Part shown: in pieces, positions 30,571-40,687 of the stretch
Position numbering within the stretch: position 1 is the stretch's first letter
Layout of the letters: the number at the start of each line of letters is the position of its first letter
Assembly: GCA_026706665.1 (NCBI GenBank)
Contig: JAPOYI010000031.1
Location: 32,071-96,070, forward strand
Source of the DNA: Gammaproteobacteria bacterium
GTDB taxonomy: Bacteria; Pseudomonadota; Gammaproteobacteria; Pseudomonadales; Azotimanducaceae
Reading direction: 5' to 3'
Length of the DNA stretch: 64,000 bases
Made by a program: the position numbers and the translations under genes
Notes under the pieces: generated by a model
What the model was told of the DNA's origin: nothing
Seen by the model: only the letters and a program-made list of their open reading frames with translations
Database searches by the model: none

Positions 30571-31997
30571 CATCAGCCAGAACCCTCGACCAACTCCTGG
30601 GCATGGGTGGGGCGACTGTCGTCACGGGCGTCGCCAACGACTCGAGGCGGGTATCGGCCGGGAATCTGTTCCTCGCATGTGCGGGTGACGTGGATGACGG
30701 GCATCGCCACGTCGAAGAAGCGGTTTCCCGCGGCGCCGCGGCGGTGTGTTCGGAGCGGCCTGTCGCCGCTTGTGTACCAAACGTCGTGATGAGCGACCTC
30801 CGGGTTCGCCAGGGAGAAATAGCGGCACGCTACTTCGGCGATCCGAGTGCCGCCCTCACCTGCATCGGCGTCACGGGCACCAACGGAAAGACATCGGTCG
30901 CCTATCAGTGCGCTTCGCTGCTGGACGATACGGCATACATGGGCACCATCGGGTGGGGCGACATCGCGCGCCTGTCTCGGAGCAAGTTGACCACGGAAGA
31001 CGCGGTCACCGTCCAGCGTCGGCTCGGGGCCATGCGAGGCGGAGGCCACACGCGCGTGGCGATGGAAGTCAGTTCGCATGCGCTGGAACAGAATCGCGTC
31101 GCGGCCGTGCGTTTCGACATCGCGGTGCTCACCAACCTGACGCGCGATCACCTCGATTACCACGGCACGATGGAACGCTACGCGGCGGCGAAGCGCCGGC
31201 TGTTCGAGATGCCCTCCCTCGGCACCGTCGTCCTCAATCTGGACGACCCTTTCGGTCGAGGCGTGGCCGCGGAAGTCGAGGCCAGGACGATTGGCTACGG
31301 CCTGTCGCCGAATGCTGCGGTCTCGTGGTCGGAACCAGGCTTTCATCCGCACGGCATAACGGGTCGATGGCACACGCCCTGGGGCGATAGCCGTTTCTGG
31401 TTGCCGCTTCACGGGGAGTTTTCCCTGTACAACGCTGCCGCAACCCTGTCTGTGGTGTGTCTCGCGGGCAAGCCGTTCGACGACGCCGTGGCCCAGATGC
31501 GTTGCATGATGCCGGTGCCGGGCCGGATGCAGCGCGTGGCGTCACCGAACTGTTCGGGTCCGGTGGTCTTCATCGACTACGCCCACACGCCGGCGGCGCT
31601 CTCTGCGGCGCTTGCCGCAGTGCGCCAACACCTTCGGGGCCGTCTCATATGTGTATTCGGCTGCGGCGGGAATCGCGATCCGGGCAAGCGGCCCATGATG
31701 GCGATGGCCGTGGAGGAGGGCGCGGACTCGGCGATCGTGACGTCGGACAATCCCCGTACCGAGAATCCGGAGTCGATCATCTCGGATATCGTGGCCGGCT
31801 TCACTTCGCCCGGCTTCTACACCGTCGAGCCGAACCGGACGGCAGCGGTGAGGATGGCCGTCGAGCGCGCCGGGGCTGGCGATGTCGTGCTGATCGCGGG
31901 CAAGGGCCACGAGGACTTCCAGGACCTTGGGAACGAACGGATCCCGCACAGCGACCTGCGTTTCGCGCAGGCCGCCCTCGATGGGAGGAGGGTGTAG
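30567..31997 (+). CDS. murE: UDP-MurNAc-tripeptide ligase MurE
   Basis: GVTGTNGKTSVAYQ; meso-DAP-type DNPRTENP motif. Confidence 0.95.
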   Translation: MTSARTLDQLLGMGGATVVTGVANDSRRVSAGNLFLACAGDVDDGHRHVEEAVSRGAAAVCSERPVAACVPNVVMSDLRVRQGEIAARYFGDPSAALTCIGVTGTNGKTSVAYQCASLLDDTAYMGTIGWGDIARLSRSKLTTEDAVTVQRRLGAMRGGGHTRVAMEVSSHALEQNRVAAVRFDIAVLTNLTRDHLDYHGTMERYAAAKRRLFEMPSLGTVVLNLDDPFGRGVAAEVEARTIGYGLSPNAAVSWSEPGFHPHGITGRWHTPWGDSRFWLPLHGEFSLYNAAATLSVVCLAGKPFDDAVAQMRCMMPVPGRMQRVASPNCSGPVVFIDYAHTPAALSAALAAVRQHLRGRLICVFGCGGNRDPGKRPMMAMAVEEGADSAIVTSDNPRTENPESIISDIVAGFTSPGFYTVEPNRTAAVRMAVERAGAGDVVLIAGKGHEDFQDLGNERIPHSDLRFAQAALDGRRV

Positions 31998-33080
31998 GTG
32001 CTGCTGCGCTTCACCGAGTACCTGGCCGAGTACGTTGGCGTCTTTGGCGTGTTCCAGTACATCACGTTCCGCACCATGGTGAGCGCCTTGACCGCGCTGG
32101 CGGTATCGCTCGCGGTCGGGCCGCTCATGATTCGCAAGCTCGCCCATTTCCAGATCGGCCAGACCGTGCGCGAGGAGGGGCCGGAGACCCACTTGCAGAA
32201 GGCCGGCACCCCGACGATGGGCGGTGCCCTGATTCTCGTGACGACGTTGCTGACGACGGTCCTGTGGTGCGATCCGTCCAACCGGCACGTCTGGATCGTG
32301 TTGGCGGTGACGCTGTGCTTCGGCGTGATCGGCTGGTACGACGACTACCTCAAGGTGTCGAAGGGAGACGCGAAGGGCCTCTCGGCCAGGTGGAAGTACT
32401 TCTGGCAGTCCGTCGTCGGCCTCGCGGCCGCCGTCATCCTCTACGAACTCGCCGCGACCGCATCCGACACCAGCCTCATCGTCCCCTTCTTCAAGCAGGT
32501 GGCCATTCCGCTCGGCGTGGGGTTCGTCGCGATTGCCTACCTGATGGTGGTCGGCATGAGCAATGCGGTCAACCTCACGGACGGGCTGGACGGCCTTGCC
32601 ATTCTCCCCGCGGTGATGGTGAGCGCCGGACTGGGTTTCATCGCCTACCTGGCCGGACACGTCGAGTTCGCGAGCTACCTGCAGATTCCCTACGTCGCGG
32701 GTGCGGGTGAGCTGGCGGTGTTCTGCGGCGCGCTCATCGGCGCCGGTCTCGGTTTTCTCTGGTTCAACACCTATCCGGCGCAGGTGTTCATGGGTGACGT
32801 GGGTGCCCTTGCGCTGGGAGCGGCGCTTGGACTGGTCGCCGTCATCATCCGCCATGAGATCGTTCTGCTCATCATGGGCGGTCTGTTCGTGCTCGAAACC
32901 GTTTCCGTGATCATGCAGGTGGCATCGTTCAAGACCACCGGCAGACGCGTTTTCCGAATGGCGCCGATTCACCACCATTTCGAGCTCAAGGGCTGGCCCG
33001 AACCCCGGGTCATCGTGCGATTCTGGATCATTGCCCTGGTGCTGGTGCTCATCGGCCTTTCGACCTTGAAGATCCGATGA
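31998..33080 (+). CDS. mraY: Phospho-MurNAc-pentapeptide transferase MraY
   Basis: [31 protein letters not shown] start immediately after the murE stop. Confidence 0.96.
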   Translation: MLLRFTEYLAEYVGVFGVFQYITFRTMVSALTALAVSLAVGPLMIRKLAHFQIGQTVREEGPETHLQKAGTPTMGGALILVTTLLTTVLWCDPSNRHVWIVLAVTLCFGVIGWYDDYLKVSKGDAKGLSARWKYFWQSVVGLAAAVILYELAATASDTSLIVPFFKQVAIPLGVGFVAIAYLMVVGMSNAVNLTDGLDGLAILPAVMVSAGLGFIAYLAGHVEFASYLQIPYVAGAGELAVFCGALIGAGLGFLWFNTYPAQVFMGDVGALALGAALGLVAVIIRHEIVLLIMGGLFVLETVSVIMQVASFKTTGRRVFRMAPIHHHFELKGWPEPRVIVRFWIIALVLVLIGLSTLKIR

Positions 33081-34504
33081 CGGGGCAACGGACGCTGATC
33101 ATCGGCCTGGGGGCGACAGGATATTCCTGCCTCAAATCCCTCCATGGGCGCGTACCCGTCGCGGTCTGCGACACGCGGGCGAATCCACCCTACCTCGATG
33201 TGGCGCGGACCGAATTCGCCGACACGGCGCTTCTGGAGCCGGCGGCGGTGAATTTCGACGACTTCGATCGTGCCGTCATCAGCCCCGGCATCGGACTCGA
33301 TCATTGTCTCGCCCGGAGAGCGCGTGACGCGGATCTCGAAATCCTGGGAGACATCGACCTGTTCCTGGACCTCGCCAAGGCGCCGGTCATTGCCATCACG
33401 GGCACCAATGGCAAGAGTACCGTGGCATCGATGGTCGGGAAGCTCCTCGACTGCGGATCGGGGAGGGTCCGGGTCGGCGGGAACCTCGGCGTTCCGGCGC
33501 TCGACCTGCTCGACCCGCATGGAAGTACGCCTCCGGCGACGGAGGCAATGCCGGCACTTCCTCACGCGTCAGCGGTCGGGGAAGCTCCCCCGGCCGAAGG
33601 CTCTCTTCTGCGAGGGGCATCCCCCTCGCGCTCCCCGGCTGAAGGCTCTCAAACCGACTGGTATGTGCTCGAACTGTCCAGCTTTCAGCTCGAGCGAATG
33701 GGCGCCGGAGCGTTCGATATAGCTGCCGTGCTGAACATCAGTGCGGACCACCTTGATCGCCATGGCTCCTTCGACGCATATGTGCGGGCCAAACGCCGCG
33801 TTTATCTTGGTTGTCGCGCGGCCGTCTACGACGGCAGTGATCCCCACACGAGGCCGCCCCTGGAAATCCCCGCCATCGCCCTCAATGGATGCCCGAACTG
33901 GCGGGTGGCCGGGGATGAAGTGATCATCGACGGTGCGGCATTCCCGCTTTCGGCTTTCCAGCTCGGAGGGCGGCACAACGCCTACAACGTTCTCGCAGCG
34001 TGCGCAATCGCCTCGCTGACTGGAAGCGGTGCCGGGCCTCGGCGGCTGTTCGACTTTCCCGGACTTCCGCACCGCTCGGCGTTCGTGGGTTCGGTGGGTT
34101 CGGTGCGCTGTATCGACGACTCAAAGGCAACCAACGTCGGTGCCTGCGTGGCCGCGCTCACTGGATTCGGCGGGGAAGACCGGGACATCGTGCTCATCGC
34201 CGGGGGTGACGGCAAGAACGCTTCTTTCGAACCCCTGAAGGACCCGGTCGCGCGCCATGCGAGACACGTCGTGCTGATCGGGCGGGACGCGCCCCGCATC
34301 GAAGCCGCGCTGGCCGGCATCGTGCCCGTCAGCCGCGCCAGCGACATGGATCGAGCCGTCGCGAAGGCATTGGCGGCGGCCCGCGGGCGGGGAACCATCC
34401 TGTTGTCGCCGGCCTGCGCCAGCTTCGACATGTTCGACAGCTTCGAGGCCCGTGGCGACGCATTTCGAGCGGCGGTCGACAGAGCGGCAGGTACGCATGG
34501 TTGA
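33077..34504 (+). CDS. murD: UDP-MurNAc-L-alanine:D-glutamate ligase MurD with in-frame repeat insertion
   Basis: [29 protein letters not shown]; ~47-aa R1-encoded insert between LLDP and DWYVLELSS. Confidence 0.94.
   Translation: MTGQRTLIIGLGATGYSCLKSLHGRVPVAVCDTRANPPYLDVARTEFADTALLEPAAVNFDDFDRAVISPGIGLDHCLARRARDADLEILGDIDLFLDLAKAPVIAITGTNGKSTVASMVGKLLDCGSGRVRVGGNLGVPALDLLDPHGSTPPATEAMPALPHASAVGEAPPAEGSLLRGASPSRSPAEGSQTDWYVLELSSFQLERMGAGAFDIAAVLNISADHLDRHGSFDAYVRAKRRVYLGCRAAVYDGSDPHTRPPLEIPAIALNGCPNWRVAGDEVIIDGAAFPLSAFQLGGRHNAYNVLAACAIASLTGSGAGPRRLFDFPGLPHRSAFVGSVGSVRCIDDSKATNVGACVAALTGFGGEDRDIVLIAGGDGKNASFEPLKDPVARHARHVVLIGRDAPRIEAALAGIVPVSRASDMDRAVAKALAAARGRGTILLSPACASFDMFDSFEARGDAFRAAVDRAAGTHG
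33518..33649 (+). repeat. R1 repeat copy inside murD
   Basis: CATGGAAGTACGCCTCCGGCGACGGAGGCAATGCCGGCACTTCCTCACGCGTCAGCGGTCGGGGAAGCTCCCCCGGCCGAAGGCTCTCTTCTGCGAGGGGCATCCCCCTCGCGCTCCCCGGCTGAAGGCTC, shared with copies at 11418, 22661, 38044 (rc) and 60043. Confidence 0.92.
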
Positions 34505-35582
34505 CCGGTTCGGCACAACCGTACTGATGGCGTGGTTCACCGCGCTTGCTGCCGGCGTCGTGATGGTGGCGTCGGCCGCCACGGCGAATTCTTACGTGGT
34601 GCGGCATTGCGTCTTCGTCGCGGCGGCGCTTGCCGTGTTCGCGGCGATCGCGAACATCCCGCTCCGCCTCTGGGAAGCGTTGCATCGCTGGTGCCTGGTC
34701 GCCGCCATCGCGCTCTGTGCGGCGGTGCTCATTCCCGGGATCGGTCTCGAGGCGGGCGGGGCCCATCGCTGGATCTGGCTCGGCGCCTTCACCCTGCAGC
34801 CTTCGGAGTTGGCGAAGTTCCTGCTGGTGGTTTACCTGGCGGCGTACTTTGCCCGCACGGGGGATGCGGTACAGGACGACATCTGGGCATTCCTGCGGCC
34901 GCTGGCGTGGGCGGGCGTTCTCGCGGGCCTGGTGCTGATCGAGCCCGATTTCGGCACCACGCTGCTCCTGGTCCTGCTGACCGGAGGACTCATGTTGCTC
35001 GCTGGAGCGCGGCTGCGGCACTTCCTTGGCGTAGCGGGCGCGGCCGCGGTGGGTCTCATCGTTCTCCTGCGACTGGAGGTCTACAGGGAGGAGCGGCTGG
35101 TCGCGTTCCTGGATCCCTGGTCCCTGCCGCACAGCGGCGGATACCAGTTGACGCAGGCGCTGATCGCTTTCGGTCGCGGTGAATGGCTCGGTGTCGGGCT
35201 CGGCGAAGGCGTGCAGAAACTCGCCTATCTGCCGGAGGCGCACAACGACTTCATTTTCGCGGTCGTCGCCGAAGAACTCGGGCTGATCGGCGCCGGCGCC
35301 CTCATCGTGCTGCTTGCGTTCCTGGTGCTTTGCACGTTCTCCATCGCGCGCGCCGCCGCGGATCGGGGAAGGTTGTTCGGGGCCTACCTCGCCTATGGCG
35401 CGGGCCTCGTGATCGGTGCCCAGGTGCTGATCAGTGTCGGTGTCAACACCGGCGTCCTGCCCACCACGGGCCTGACGTTGCCGTTCATCAGTTTCGGCGG
35501 CAACAGCCTGCTCGTGTGCACGGCGCTGCTGGCGCTCGCTTTCAGGACCCATCTGGAGGGCGATAACCTTGGGAGGCGGTGA
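34497..35582 (+). CDS. ftsW: Peptidoglycan polymerase FtsW
   Basis: SEDS protein: GGAHRWIWLGAFTLQPSELAKFLLVVYLA; LPTTGLTLPFISFGGNSLLVC. The true start is probably within 34452-34500. Confidence 0.92.
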   Translation: MVDRFGTTVLMAWFTALAAGVVMVASAATANSYVVRHCVFVAAALAVFAAIANIPLRLWEALHRWCLVAAIALCAAVLIPGIGLEAGGAHRWIWLGAFTLQPSELAKFLLVVYLAAYFARTGDAVQDDIWAFLRPLAWAGVLAGLVLIEPDFGTTLLLVLLTGGLMLLAGARLRHFLGVAGAAAVGLIVLLRLEVYREERLVAFLDPWSLPHSGGYQLTQALIAFGRGEWLGVGLGEGVQKLAYLPEAHNDFIFAVVAEELGLIGAGALIVLLAFLVLCTFSIARAAADRGRLFGAYLAYGAGLVIGAQVLISVGVNTGVLPTTGLTLPFISFGGNSLLVCTALLALAFRTHLEGDNLGRR

Positions 35583-37236
35583 GTTGGACGCGAGAATGCG
35601 CCGCGTCAGGAGAATTCACTTCGTCGGGATTGGCGGTTCCGGCATGTGCGGCATCGCGGAAGTCCTCCTGAACCAGGGCTACACCGTTACGGGTTCCGAC
35701 ATGGCGCGTTCCGCCAATACGGAACGCCTGGCGAAACAGGGCATTCCCATCGACATCGGCCACGGAGGCGACAGCGTGCGGGAAGCCGACGTGGTCGTGG
35801 TTTCGGCCGCGATAAGCGGGAATAACCCCGAGGTGGTCATGGCGCGGGAGGAACGCGTGCCCGTGGTGTCCCGCGCGGCGATGCTGGGCGAACTCATGCG
35901 ATACCGGCACGGCATCGCGGTTGCGGGCACGCACGGCAAGACGACCACCACGAGCCTGATCACCGCGATTTTTCAGCGTGCGGGCCTGGATCCCACCTAT
36001 GTGATCGGCGGGCTGCTGAAGGGCGAAGGGCGCAACGCCAGGCTGGGGGCAGGGCGCCATATCGTCGCGGAAGCGGACGAGAGCGATGCCTCGTTCCTGT
36101 TCCTGCAGCCCATTGCCGCCGTCGTTACGAGTATCGACCGGGACCACCTTTCGTACTACCGCAACGACTTCGAACGTCTCAAGCGCGCCTTCCTCGATTT
36201 CGTCGGCCGGCTGCCCTTCTACGGCGTGGCGGTGGTTTGCGTGGACGACGACAACGTGCGTTCCATGATCGGCGATTTTGCCCGGCCGGTGCTGACCTAC
36301 GGGCTGCGCGAAGGTGCGGACTTCCGGGCGGTGAACGTGGTGCCAGGGGGGATGCGCTGGACCTTTGCGGCCACGCGGCCGAGCGGTTCGGACCTCGATA
36401 TCGAAATACCGATGCCGGGGATGCACAACGTTTCCAACGCGCTCGCCGCGATCGCGATCGCGACGGAGGAGGGCGTTTCCGACGACGACATCATCGACGG
36501 CCTCAAGTCTTTCAAGGGCGTGGGCCGGCGGTTCGAAGTCGGGTCTCGCGTGGTCAACGGAAAGTCCATCACGCTGATCGACGACTACGGGCACCACCCG
36601 ACGGAAGTGAGGGTGGTTATCGAAACGGCGCGCAGCGTCTGGCCCGAACGGCGCCTGGTGATGGTCTACCAGCCCCACCGTTACACGCGCACCCAGGAGT
36701 TGTACGACGACTTCGTCGAGGTGCTTCTGCTTGTCGACCTGTTGCTGGTCGTAGAGGTGTATGCGGCCGGCGAAGACGTGATCGCGGGCGCGGACGGCCG
36801 CGCGCTGTGCCGCGGCGTGCGGCGCTTCGGCGGCATGAATCCCCTGTTCGCCGCGACGCCCCAAGAGGCACTGGAACTGCTGGGGTCGCTGCTCCGGGAC
36901 GACGACGTGCTGATCGTTCAGGGCGCGGGCAACGTGAGCCGGGTCTCCCGGGGACTGGAGGAGCCTTCAGCCGGGGAGCGCGAGGGGGGCGCCGCTCGCA
37001 AGAGAGAGCCTTCAGCCGGGGAGCGCGAGGGGGGCGCCGCTCGCAAAAGAGAGCCTTCAGCCGGGGAGCGCGAGGGGGGCGCCGCTCGCAAAAGAGAGCC
37101 TTCAGCCGGGGAGCGCGAGGGGGGCGCCGCTCGCAAAAGAGAGCCTTCAGCCGGGGAGCGCGAGGGGGGCGCCCCTCGCAAAAGAGAGCCTTCAGCCGGG
37201 GAAGGTTCCCCGACCGCTGAGGCGTCAAGGAAGTGA
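35569..37236 (+). CDS. murC: UDP-MurNAc:L-alanine ligase MurC with repeat-derived C-terminal tail
   Basis: IHFVGIGGSGMCGIAEVLLNQGY; GTHGKTTTTSL; core ends VQGAGNVSRVSRGLE, followed by ([15 protein letters not shown])n. Confidence 0.94.
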   Translation: MGGGELDARMRRVRRIHFVGIGGSGMCGIAEVLLNQGYTVTGSDMARSANTERLAKQGIPIDIGHGGDSVREADVVVVSAAISGNNPEVVMAREERVPVVSRAAMLGELMRYRHGIAVAGTHGKTTTTSLITAIFQRAGLDPTYVIGGLLKGEGRNARLGAGRHIVAEADESDASFLFLQPIAAVVTSIDRDHLSYYRNDFERLKRAFLDFVGRLPFYGVAVVCVDDDNVRSMIGDFARPVLTYGLREGADFRAVNVVPGGMRWTFAATRPSGSDLDIEIPMPGMHNVSNALAAIAIATEEGVSDDDIIDGLKSFKGVGRRFEVGSRVVNGKSITLIDDYGHHPTEVRVVIETARSVWPERRLVMVYQPHRYTRTQELYDDFVEVLLLVDLLLVVEVYAAGEDVIAGADGRALCRGVRRFGGMNPLFAATPQEALELLGSLLRDDDVLIVQGAGNVSRVSRGLEEPSAGEREGGAARKREPSAGEREGGAARKREPSAGEREGGAARKREPSAGEREGGAARKREPSAGEREGGAPRKREPSAGEGSPTAEASRK

Positions 37237-37270
37237 CGGCATTCCCCGTGGTCGGCGGCGCACTTCCAGG
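36961..37270 (-). repeat. R1 repeat copy with five 45-bp tandem subunits at the murC 3' end
   Basis: GAGCCTTCAGCCGGGGAGCGCGAGGGGGGCGCCGCTCGCAAAA(G) repeated every 45 bp from 36961, then the R1 head in reverse complement (TTCCCCGACCGCTGAGGCGTCAAGGAAGTGACGGC...CACTTCCAGG). Confidence 0.92.
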
Positions 37271-37284
37271 CAAGGAGTCGGACT

Positions 37285-38010
37285 ATGCGAATTAAGTCAT
37301 TGTTGGCGGTGTCGATGCTGATTGCGGTCGTTGGAGCGGGTGCGGCCGCCGTGTGGCGCTTTCTCGACACGCCCCTCGAACTCGCGAGGATTGCGGGTGA
37401 CCTCACGGAGATCGAGCGGCAGGAGATTCGGGCCGCCGTACGCGAAACCCTGGATTCGGCCGCAACCGGCGTGGCTGACGCGGTTGAAGCGATCGACGCG
37501 CTTGGCTGGACACGGAATACCCGGGTTCGGCTCATCGGGTCGGGCGCACTTGACGTGTCGGTAGAGCGAGAGTCGCTCGCCGCCCGGTGGGGCAATGCCG
37601 AATACGTGACGGCGGCCGGAGAGGTCGTTGGGGCGCCCGGCCCCCCGGATCGGGAAGGGGCGCTCCCGAGACTGTCCGGGACCCTTTCCACCAGCGGCGA
37701 GGCGATGCAGGTATACGGCAAGTTGAACGCCCGGCTGGCGGATATCGGGCTCACGTTGAAGTCCCTCGAAGAAACCAAGGTGGGTGGTTGGCAATTGGTG
37801 GTGGAGGACGACGTCACCGTGCTGCTCGGTGCCGAGGACATCAACGACCGCCTCGAGCGGGTACTGGCCGTGTATGCGAACGCGTTGACCCAACGGATGG
37901 ACGACGTCGATCGAATCGACGCCCGCTACGGCAGTGGGGTCGCGGTTCGCTGGCGGGATGAACTGACGGAAGAAGCAGTCGCATGGAACCCGGGCCCGGG
38001 AGCGCGCTAG
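37285..38010 (+). CDS. ftsQ: Cell division protein FtsQ
   Basis: N-terminal TM, POTRA-like LGWTRNTRVRLIG..LDVSVERESLAARWGN, C-terminal MDDVDRIDARYGSGVAVRW; located between murC and ftsA. Confidence 0.85.
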   Translation: MRIKSLLAVSMLIAVVGAGAAAVWRFLDTPLELARIAGDLTEIERQEIRAAVRETLDSAATGVADAVEAIDALGWTRNTRVRLIGSGALDVSVERESLAARWGNAEYVTAAGEVVGAPGPPDREGALPRLSGTLSTSGEAMQVYGKLNARLADIGLTLKSLEETKVGGWQLVVEDDVTVLLGAEDINDRLERVLAVYANALTQRMDDVDRIDARYGSGVAVRWRDELTEEAVAWNPGPGAR

Positions 38011-38043
38011 CGATCATGGACGGAGGAAATCCCATGTGGCAAG

Positions 38044-38128
38044 GAGCCTTCAGCCGGGAGCTTTCCCGACCGCTGACGCGTAAGGAAGTGCCGGCGTCCC
38101 CCCATCTGCGGAGGCGTACTTCAATGGA
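38044..38128 (-). repeat. R1 repeat copy between ftsQ and ftsA
   Basis: GAGCCTTCAGCCGGGAGCTTTCCCGACCGCTGACGCGTAAGGAAGTGCCGGC...GGAGGCGTACTTCAATGG = reverse complement of R1. Confidence 0.9.
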
Positions 38129-38148
38129 AGCAAGACGAGGTACCGATA

Positions 38149-39372
38149 GTGGCGGACAACGGTAGAAAGAAAATCATCGGACTGGACATAGGCACGAGCA
38201 AGGTGGCTTCCCTGGTCGGTGAGGTCAGGCCCGAGGGTGGCATCGAGGTCGTGGGCATCGGTTCACACCCTTCCACAGGGCTGAGAAAGGGCGTCGTGGT
38301 GGATATCGAATCCACCGTCCAGTCGATTCAGCGAGCGATAGAGGAAGCGGAACTGATGGGCGGGTGCCGAATCGAGTCCGTCTACGCCGGCATTGCCGGC
38401 GGCCATGTCCGTAGTCTCAATTCGCACGGCATCGTCGCCATAAGCGACAACGAGGTGGGCCAGCAGGATGTCGACCGGGTTATCGACGCTGCCGGCGCGG
38501 TCGCGATTCCGGCGGATCAGAAGATACTGCACGTTCTGACGCAGGAATACGTCATCGACAGCCAGGAGGGCGTAAAGGAGCCTCTCGGCATGTCCGGCGT
38601 GCGGATGGAAGCGAAGGTCCACCTCGTGAGCTGTGCGGTGAACGCGGCGCAGAACATAGAGAAGTGCATCGGGCGGTGCGGACTTGCGGTCAACGAAGTG
38701 GTCCTGGAGCAACTGGCGTCCAGCTATTCCGTGTTGACGGAAGATGAACGTGAGTTGGGCGTGTGCCTCGTCGACATCGGGGGCGGCACGACCGATATCG
38801 CCGTCTTCACCGATGGCGCGATTCGCCACACCGCCGTCATTCCGATCGCCGGTGCCCAGATCACCAACGACATCGCGATGGCGCTCCGGACACCGACGAG
38901 GCATGCCGAGGAAATCAAGATCAAGTATGCGTGTGCCCTGAACAAGCTCGTGCATCCGGACGAGACCATCATGGTTCCGGGTGTCGGCGACAAGCCGCGC
39001 CGTGACCTTCCGCGTCACGCCCTGGCAGAGGTGGTGGAGCCGCGGTACGAAGAGTTGTTCACGCTTGTCAGGACCGAACTGCGACGCAGCGGTTTCGAGG
39101 AGTTGCTGGGCGCCGGAATCGTGCTGACGGGCGGGTCCTCGAAGATGGAGGGGGCCGTCGAACTCGCGGAGGAGATCTTCGGCATGCCGGTCTCTGTCGG
39201 CACGCCGAGGGCCGTGGAGGGATTGCCCGACATTGTGCGCAATCCTGTCTACGCGACGGGCGTGGGCTTGCTCGTGTACGGACAACAGCGGGAGAACGGA
39301 GGCCATCTCGGCGAGTCCGGCTCGCGCGGTTTTTTCAGCCGGATCGGCAAGTGGTTCGGCGAAAACGTTTGA
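38149..39372 (+). CDS. ftsA: Cell division protein FtsA
   Basis: IIGLDIGTSKVASLVGEV; LVDIGGGTTDIAVF; GTG start. Confidence 0.96.
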   Translation: MADNGRKKIIGLDIGTSKVASLVGEVRPEGGIEVVGIGSHPSTGLRKGVVVDIESTVQSIQRAIEEAELMGGCRIESVYAGIAGGHVRSLNSHGIVAISDNEVGQQDVDRVIDAAGAVAIPADQKILHVLTQEYVIDSQEGVKEPLGMSGVRMEAKVHLVSCAVNAAQNIEKCIGRCGLAVNEVVLEQLASSYSVLTEDERELGVCLVDIGGGTTDIAVFTDGAIRHTAVIPIAGAQITNDIAMALRTPTRHAEEIKIKYACALNKLVHPDETIMVPGVGDKPRRDLPRHALAEVVEPRYEELFTLVRTELRRSGFEELLGAGIVLTGGSSKMEGAVELAEEIFGMPVSVGTPRAVEGLPDIVRNPVYATGVGLLVYGQQRENGGHLGESGSRGFFSRIGKWFGENV

Positions 39373-39401
39373 ACGCATCCAGAGGAGTGAGGAGCAGGTA
39401 G

Positions 39402-40550
39402 ATGTTTGAACTGGTGGATAGCGCCCCCGAAAGCGCGGTTATCAAGGTGATTGGCGTTGGCGGCGGCGGCGGCAACGCGGTGCAGCACATGCTGCAGCAT
39501 GACGTGGACGGCGTTGAGTTCATCGCCGCCAACACGGATGCGCAGGCGCTGAAGAACGTTGCTGCGGACACGATCCTGCAGCTTGGCGCCTCGGTCACGC
39601 AGGGGCTGGGCGCGGGCGCGAATCCGGAGATTGGCAGACAGTCCGCGATGGAGGACCGGGATCGGATCGGGGAGATACTCGATGGTGCCGACATGGTCTT
39701 CATCACCGCCGGGATGGGTGGCGGCACAGGCACGGGTGCCGCGCCCGTCGTCGCTGAGGTCGCCAAGGAACTGGGCATCCTGACGGTCGCGGTGGTAACC
39801 CGGCCGTTCACGTTCGAGAAGCGCACGGAAACCGCAGCCAAGGGTGTCGCGGAACTCGAGCGCCATGTGGACTCCCTGATCGTCATTCCGAACGACAAGC
39901 TGCCGTCCGTGCTCGGTGAGAAGACGCTGGTGCTGGACGCGTTTGCGGCGGCGAACGACGTTCTCCTCGGCGCGGTTCAGGGTATTGCGGATCTGATCAT
40001 CCGGCCTGGGTTGATCAACACCGACTTCGCGGATGTTCGCGCGGTCATGTCCGAGATGGGCAAGGCGATGATGGGGACCGGCCGCGCGACCGGCGAGAAC
40101 CGCGCCCGGGACGCGGCGGAGGCTGCGATTCGCTGTCCGCTGCTCGAGGACATCGCGCTCCTGGGAGCGCGGGGAGTCCTTATCAACGTGGTGGCGGGAT
40201 CGAACCTCCAGATCGACGAGGTCTTCGAGGTCGGCGAAACGGTTGAGAAATTCACATCCAGGGACTGCCAGGTCGTCCTGGGGATGGTGGTCGATCCCAA
40301 GTGGGGCGACGATCTGAAAGTGACCGTGGTGGTCACCGGGCTGGCGGATGCCGCGGAAGAGGAGGAGGTGATCGAGGACATCGTGGACGTGGAAGATCCC
40401 GGCGGCGTGGTCGACTATTCGGAACTCGAACGTCCGGCCTACCTCCGCGGGCGGCGGGAACGGCAGTCGGACCACCTCGCGGACATCGATCGACCGGCCG
40501 AGGAAAGCTACCTGGATATCCAGAAATTCCTGGACCGTACGGGACAGTAA
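39402..40550 (+). CDS. ftsZ: Cell division protein FtsZ
   Basis: [39 protein letters not shown]-terminal [10 protein letters not shown]. Confidence 0.98.
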   Translation: MFELVDSAPESAVIKVIGVGGGGGNAVQHMLQHDVDGVEFIAANTDAQALKNVAADTILQLGASVTQGLGAGANPEIGRQSAMEDRDRIGEILDGADMVFITAGMGGGTGTGAAPVVAEVAKELGILTVAVVTRPFTFEKRTETAAKGVAELERHVDSLIVIPNDKLPSVLGEKTLVLDAFAAANDVLLGAVQGIADLIIRPGLINTDFADVRAVMSEMGKAMMGTGRATGENRARDAAEAAIRCPLLEDIALLGARGVLINVVAGSNLQIDEVFEVGETVEKFTSRDCQVVLGMVVDPKWGDDLKVTVVVTGLADAAEEEEVIEDIVDVEDPGGVVDYSELERPAYLRGRRERQSDHLADIDRPAEESYLDIQKFLDRTGQ

Positions 40551-40687
40551 TCGGCATCCGGCGGCGCGGAGTTCGCCACCTGCCCGAACTCCACCGTCGC
40601 CGGGAGACCGGGTCGACCTGACCGCGCCGGTCGACGCGCGTCGCTGCTAGACTGGCCGACGCTTCTCAACTCGCGAAGGAACCATCG

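Noticed and set aside
31542-32978. 478-aa minus-strand ORF opposite murE/mraY
   Set aside because: Antisense shadow ORF; sense frames are clear MurE and MraY.
36961-37236. CRISPR array suspected from the regular 45-bp repeats
   Set aside because: Units are contiguous with no unique spacers; they are tandem in-frame repeats continuing the murC frame and derived from R1.
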